From Pseudomonadota bacterium (GTDB lineage: Bacteria > BMS3Abin14): a stretch of 5,845 nt of DNA. The position numbers and the translations under genes are program-made. The stretch's first letter is position 1. Each line of letters opens with the position of its first letter. The notes beneath the pieces are model-generated. The model made no database searches. It saw only the letters and a list, made by a program, of their open reading frames with translations, and had not been told where the DNA came from. Of this stretch, positions 3,512 to 5,845 are shown one piece after another. The DNA lies in the NCBI GenBank assembly GCA_030636965.1, contig DAOVVW010000077.1, forward strand, positions 1 to 5,845, written 5' to 3'.

Positions 3512-5845
3512 TTGAATCGATTCATTAACTCTCTGGCTCGCGCCTGTCAGGATCATCTCCTGGAGGAGAAGTGGCTGATCGCCCCTTCCTTGCGGATCGG
3601 CCACCAGTGGGTAGAACTTGCCGCCAGGCAGGGCCGGGGTGTCCTGAACCTTGCCCCAACAACCATGATGGGACTCGCCCTTAAGATAGCCGGACCCCAT
3701 ATCGCAAAGAAAGGGCTCAAGATCATCCCGGCGAAGGGAATTCAAGTGTTAATAAACGATTCCTGGACCAGAACTATCAAAGATAAAGGTGGTTACTTTT
3801 CGTCCCTTAAACCCAGTACCGGGTTGATTGATGCAATGGCAAAAGCGGTGGTTGACCTGCGGCTTGCGGGGCTTGCCGCCGAAGATCTGGATCCTGACTC
3901 GTTCACAACAACTGCAAAGGGAAAGGAGATTATCTCTCTGGCTAAAGATTACAACAGCACTCTCGAAAAAAACGGCCTCATGGATTACGCAGGTGCTCTT
4001 GTCTTTGCCGTAAGCACCCTGAAAAAAAATACTGCAACCCGAAACGATATTCGCATTTTCATACCGGAGGATGCCGAGTTTGGCGTTCTCGAACAGCGGC
4101 TTTTACGATCGGCTCCCGACATCCTGAAGATCATCCTTTCCTGCGACAGCCCGGAATCTGGTTTCGGAAAGGAAAGCGGAAGATCCGTGCAGCTCCCCCG
4201 GTTGAAATGGGACGCTCCAGGTGAGGACACAAAAGATGACCCACAGCTTACCCGGGTAGATATGTTTAACGCTGTTGGTGAGATCAATGAGATACGGGGT
4301 GTTCTGCGGCGCTGCCTGGCAGCTGAGACCCCTTTTGACAGTGTTGAGATCCTGCACACTGACACCGGGGCCTACGTACCGCTTGTTTTTGAGACAATCA
4401 TAAGGCACACCGGTGACACCAGCGACCTGGACAACCTGCCGGTCACATTTGCGGAGGGAATTCCTGCCAGCATGACACGTCCGGGCAGGGCCCTTTCATC
4501 CCTGATACGCTGGAGCAGGAGTGGATGGACTACATCTTTTCTTTCCCGGATGCTCTCGGATGGACTCCTGACAATAACTGATAATTCTCGCAACATCCCC
4601 CTTGCAGAGCTTGCAGCTCTGCTACAGAGACTGGTTCCCACGGGCAACAGGTATACCGTCCTGTCCATGCTTGACCGACAGATAACATCTCTAAAAAGAC
4701 GCCTTAAAGTACAGCGGACTGACGAAGAGGGAGAGGCAATTGTCCTGACGCTGGCAGATGATCTTAAAAGCGCTTTGGTCCTGCGCGGGTTTATTCATAA
4801 CCTGTTGGCAATACTTCCTGACAGGTGGGGGGACCCGGCAGAGACCTTGAAATCCGCGGAAACCTTCCTCAACGACTTTGCAAGGCTTGCAGACAGACTT
4901 GACGGTTACGGTAAAAAGCATCTGGTCGAGGAGATTTGTGAGATGGCCGAATGGATTGCCATATTGCCTGGACCTTTAAATCTGGACATCACTCAGTGGC
5001 TTGCCGGCTTGCCGGAAAACGTGCGTATCGCCGGCAGTAGTCCCTCACCGGGCAAGATCCACGTAGCGCATCTTCTTGCCGGAGGTCACTCAGGTCGTTC
5101 AAATACCTACATAGTTGGCCTTGACGAGGGGCGCTTTCCGGGAGCCGGACTTCAGGACCCGATACTGCTGGATACGGAGCGCAGAAGGCTTTCTGAAAAA
5201 CTCCCCGTCTCTCATGAGCTGAATTCAAGGAAGATTCGCGAGCCTTACCGGTTGTTATCTCGTCTCAGGGGAAAAGTCACCATGAGCTTTTCGGCGCGAG
5301 ACATTACCGGCGACCGCGATATCCTGCCATGCTCAGTTGTGCTTAACATTTACAGGGAACTCGTGGATCGCGGGTCGGACCTTGCAGGCATGATGCAAAA
5401 ACTGCAGCAGATTTCCTTTGCTCCGGAAGACCCTACCAGTTCCCTTGACAGGGGAGAATGGCTTTTGGGCAAGTTGCTGGGAAAGGGGGAAGTGGCGAAC
5501 CCGGACTTATTCCTTTCCGAAATATTTCCGCATCTTGTGAGAGGAAAACTGGCTCTAGCCCAAAGGATGGGCCGAACTGCCACACCCTGGGACGGTCTGC
5601 TTGCCAGCTACGGACCTGAACTGGATCCGACTGGACCCGAAGGGCCGGTCATGTCGGCAACACGTTTTGAAACATTAGGTACCTGCCCCCTCAGATATTT
5701 TTTCCGCTACGTTCTTGAGATCGATCCGCCGGAGGAAGATCCGGACGTGAGCGTATGGTTAAGCAACCTGGATTATGGAAGTCTGCTACACAGCGTCTTT
5801 TACCAATTCATGGATAGCCTTGTATCAGAGGGATTGCGCCCGGAC
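3512..5845 (+). CDS. AddB-like helicase-nuclease subunit (PD-(D/E)XK nuclease family), 3' end cut by window edge
   Basis: The frame is open from TTG at 3512 to the right edge, 778 residues without a stop. It resembles AddB/RecB-family exonucleases, which join a UvrD-like AddA helicase to process double-strand breaks for recombination. The start is the only one compatible with GAGG and the upstream TAG. The N-terminus (APSLRIGHQW, 24-33; NLAPTTMMGLALKIAG) aligns in character with the AddB segment just after the nucleotide-binding loop, but no GxxGxGKT Walker A is present, so this subunit probably does not hydrolyse ATP. KIHVAHLLAGGHSGRSNTYI (515-534) and GLDEGRFPG (536-544) match the conserved late helicase-like region. 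SATRFETLGTCPLRYFF (715-731) opens the nuclease domain; Cys725 fits the first iron-sulphur ligand, and YGSLLHSVF (755-763) carries its conserved His760. The catalytic D-(D/E)XK residues and the last three cysteines would lie off the window. An AddA partner is expected nearby but is not seen. RecC-like or TIGR03623-type repair nuclease is an alternative. Confidence 0.88.
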   Translation, partial: MNRFINSLARACQDHLLEEKWLIAPSLRIGHQWVELAARQGRGVLNLAPTTMMGLALKIAGPHIAKKGLKIIPAKGIQVLINDSWTRTIKDKGGYFSSLKPSTGLIDAMAKAVVDLRLAGLAAEDLDPDSFTTTAKGKEIISLAKDYNSTLEKNGLMDYAGALVFAVSTLKKNTATRNDIRIFIPEDAEFGVLEQRLLRSAPDILKIILSCDSPESGFGKESGRSVQLPRLKWDAPGEDTKDDPQLTRVDMFNAVGEINEIRGVLRRCLAAETPFDSVEILHTDTGAYVPLVFETIIRHTGDTSDLDNLPVTFAEGIPASMTRPGRALSSLIRWSRSGWTTSFLSRMLSDGLLTITDNSRNIPLAELAALLQRLVPTGNRYTVLSMLDRQITSLKRRLKVQRTDEEGEAIVLTLADDLKSALVLRGFIHNLLAILPDRWGDPAETLKSAETFLNDFARLADRLDGYGKKHLVEEICEMAEWIAILPGPLNLDITQWLAGLPENVRIAGSSPSPGKIHVAHLLAGGHSGRSNTYIVGLDEGRFPGAGLQDPILLDTERRRLSEKLPVSHELNSRKIREPYRLLSRLRGKVTMSFSARDITGDRDILPCSVVLNIYRELVDRGSDLAGMMQKLQQISFAPEDPTSSLDRGEWLLGKLLGKGEVANPDLFLSEIFPHLVRGKLALAQRMGRTATPWDGLLASYGPELDPTGPEGPVMSATRFETLGTCPLRYFFRYVLEIDPPEEDPDVSVWLSNLDYGSLLHSVFYQFMDSLVSEGLRPD

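Noticed and set aside
3985..5583. Several minus-strand frames of about 75-126 residues
   Set aside because: All are antisense to the long AddB-like frame, which is open for 778 codons and carries family motifs.
1456..5845. A new defence island built from the CapA-like, nitroreductase and AddB-like genes
   Set aside because: The families are ordinary housekeeping or accessory types, separated by structured spacers, with no recombinase, toxin pair or effector domain visible.

Overview
The window holds parts or all of four protein genes, one candidate small RNA and two unusual non-coding repeat/hairpin regions. Moderate base composition, bacterial Shine-Dalgarno and sigma70-type signals and the gene families point to a Gram-negative bacterium. 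A CACAGAG-type inverted repeat and hairpin-rich spacers suggest an environmental lineage such as Desulfobacterota (former Deltaproteobacteria) or a relative. That placement is inference from general familiarity, not a search result.

Layout. Positions 1-1007 (minus strand) carry the first 335 codons of seryl-tRNA synthetase; the 3' end lies beyond the left edge. It has a clear promoter (TTGACA-N17-TATATA) about 27 bases upstream of its start. The 448-base gap 1008-1455 is not empty. On the minus strand it contains a promoter-like pair (TTAACA-N17-TAAAAT), three stem-loops and a strong intrinsic terminator that belongs to no protein gene; together these look like a roughly 97-nt small RNA gene. 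Positions 1456-2505 (plus) encode a secreted CapA-family (PGA_cap) metallophosphatase-like protein. The spacer 2506-2623 is almost entirely inverted repeats that can pair in alternative ways and ends in a strong ribosome binding site. Positions 2624-3229 (plus) encode an FMN-dependent nitroreductase-family protein.

The spacer 3230-3511 contains a 31-bp inverted repeat (one mismatch) built from CACAGAG units, about 160 bp apart, resembling a small non-autonomous repeat element. Just 23 bases after its right arm lies a GAGG ribosome binding site and a TTG start codon (3512) opening a long frame that runs off the right edge (778 codons seen). This is an AddB-like protein: an inactivated-helicase-like body followed by the start of a RecB/AddB-type PD-(D/E)XK nuclease domain with the first iron-sulphur cysteine. 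It appears to lack the N-terminal Walker A motif.

The genes do not form an obvious pathway: translation (serS), envelope or polymer-related metallo-enzyme (CapA), flavin redox enzyme, and recombinational repair. capA, the nitroreductase and the AddB-like gene are co-oriented but separated by structured spacers, so they are probably not a tight operon. I see no convincing new defence system; the least explained objects are the candidate small RNA and the two repeat spacers.
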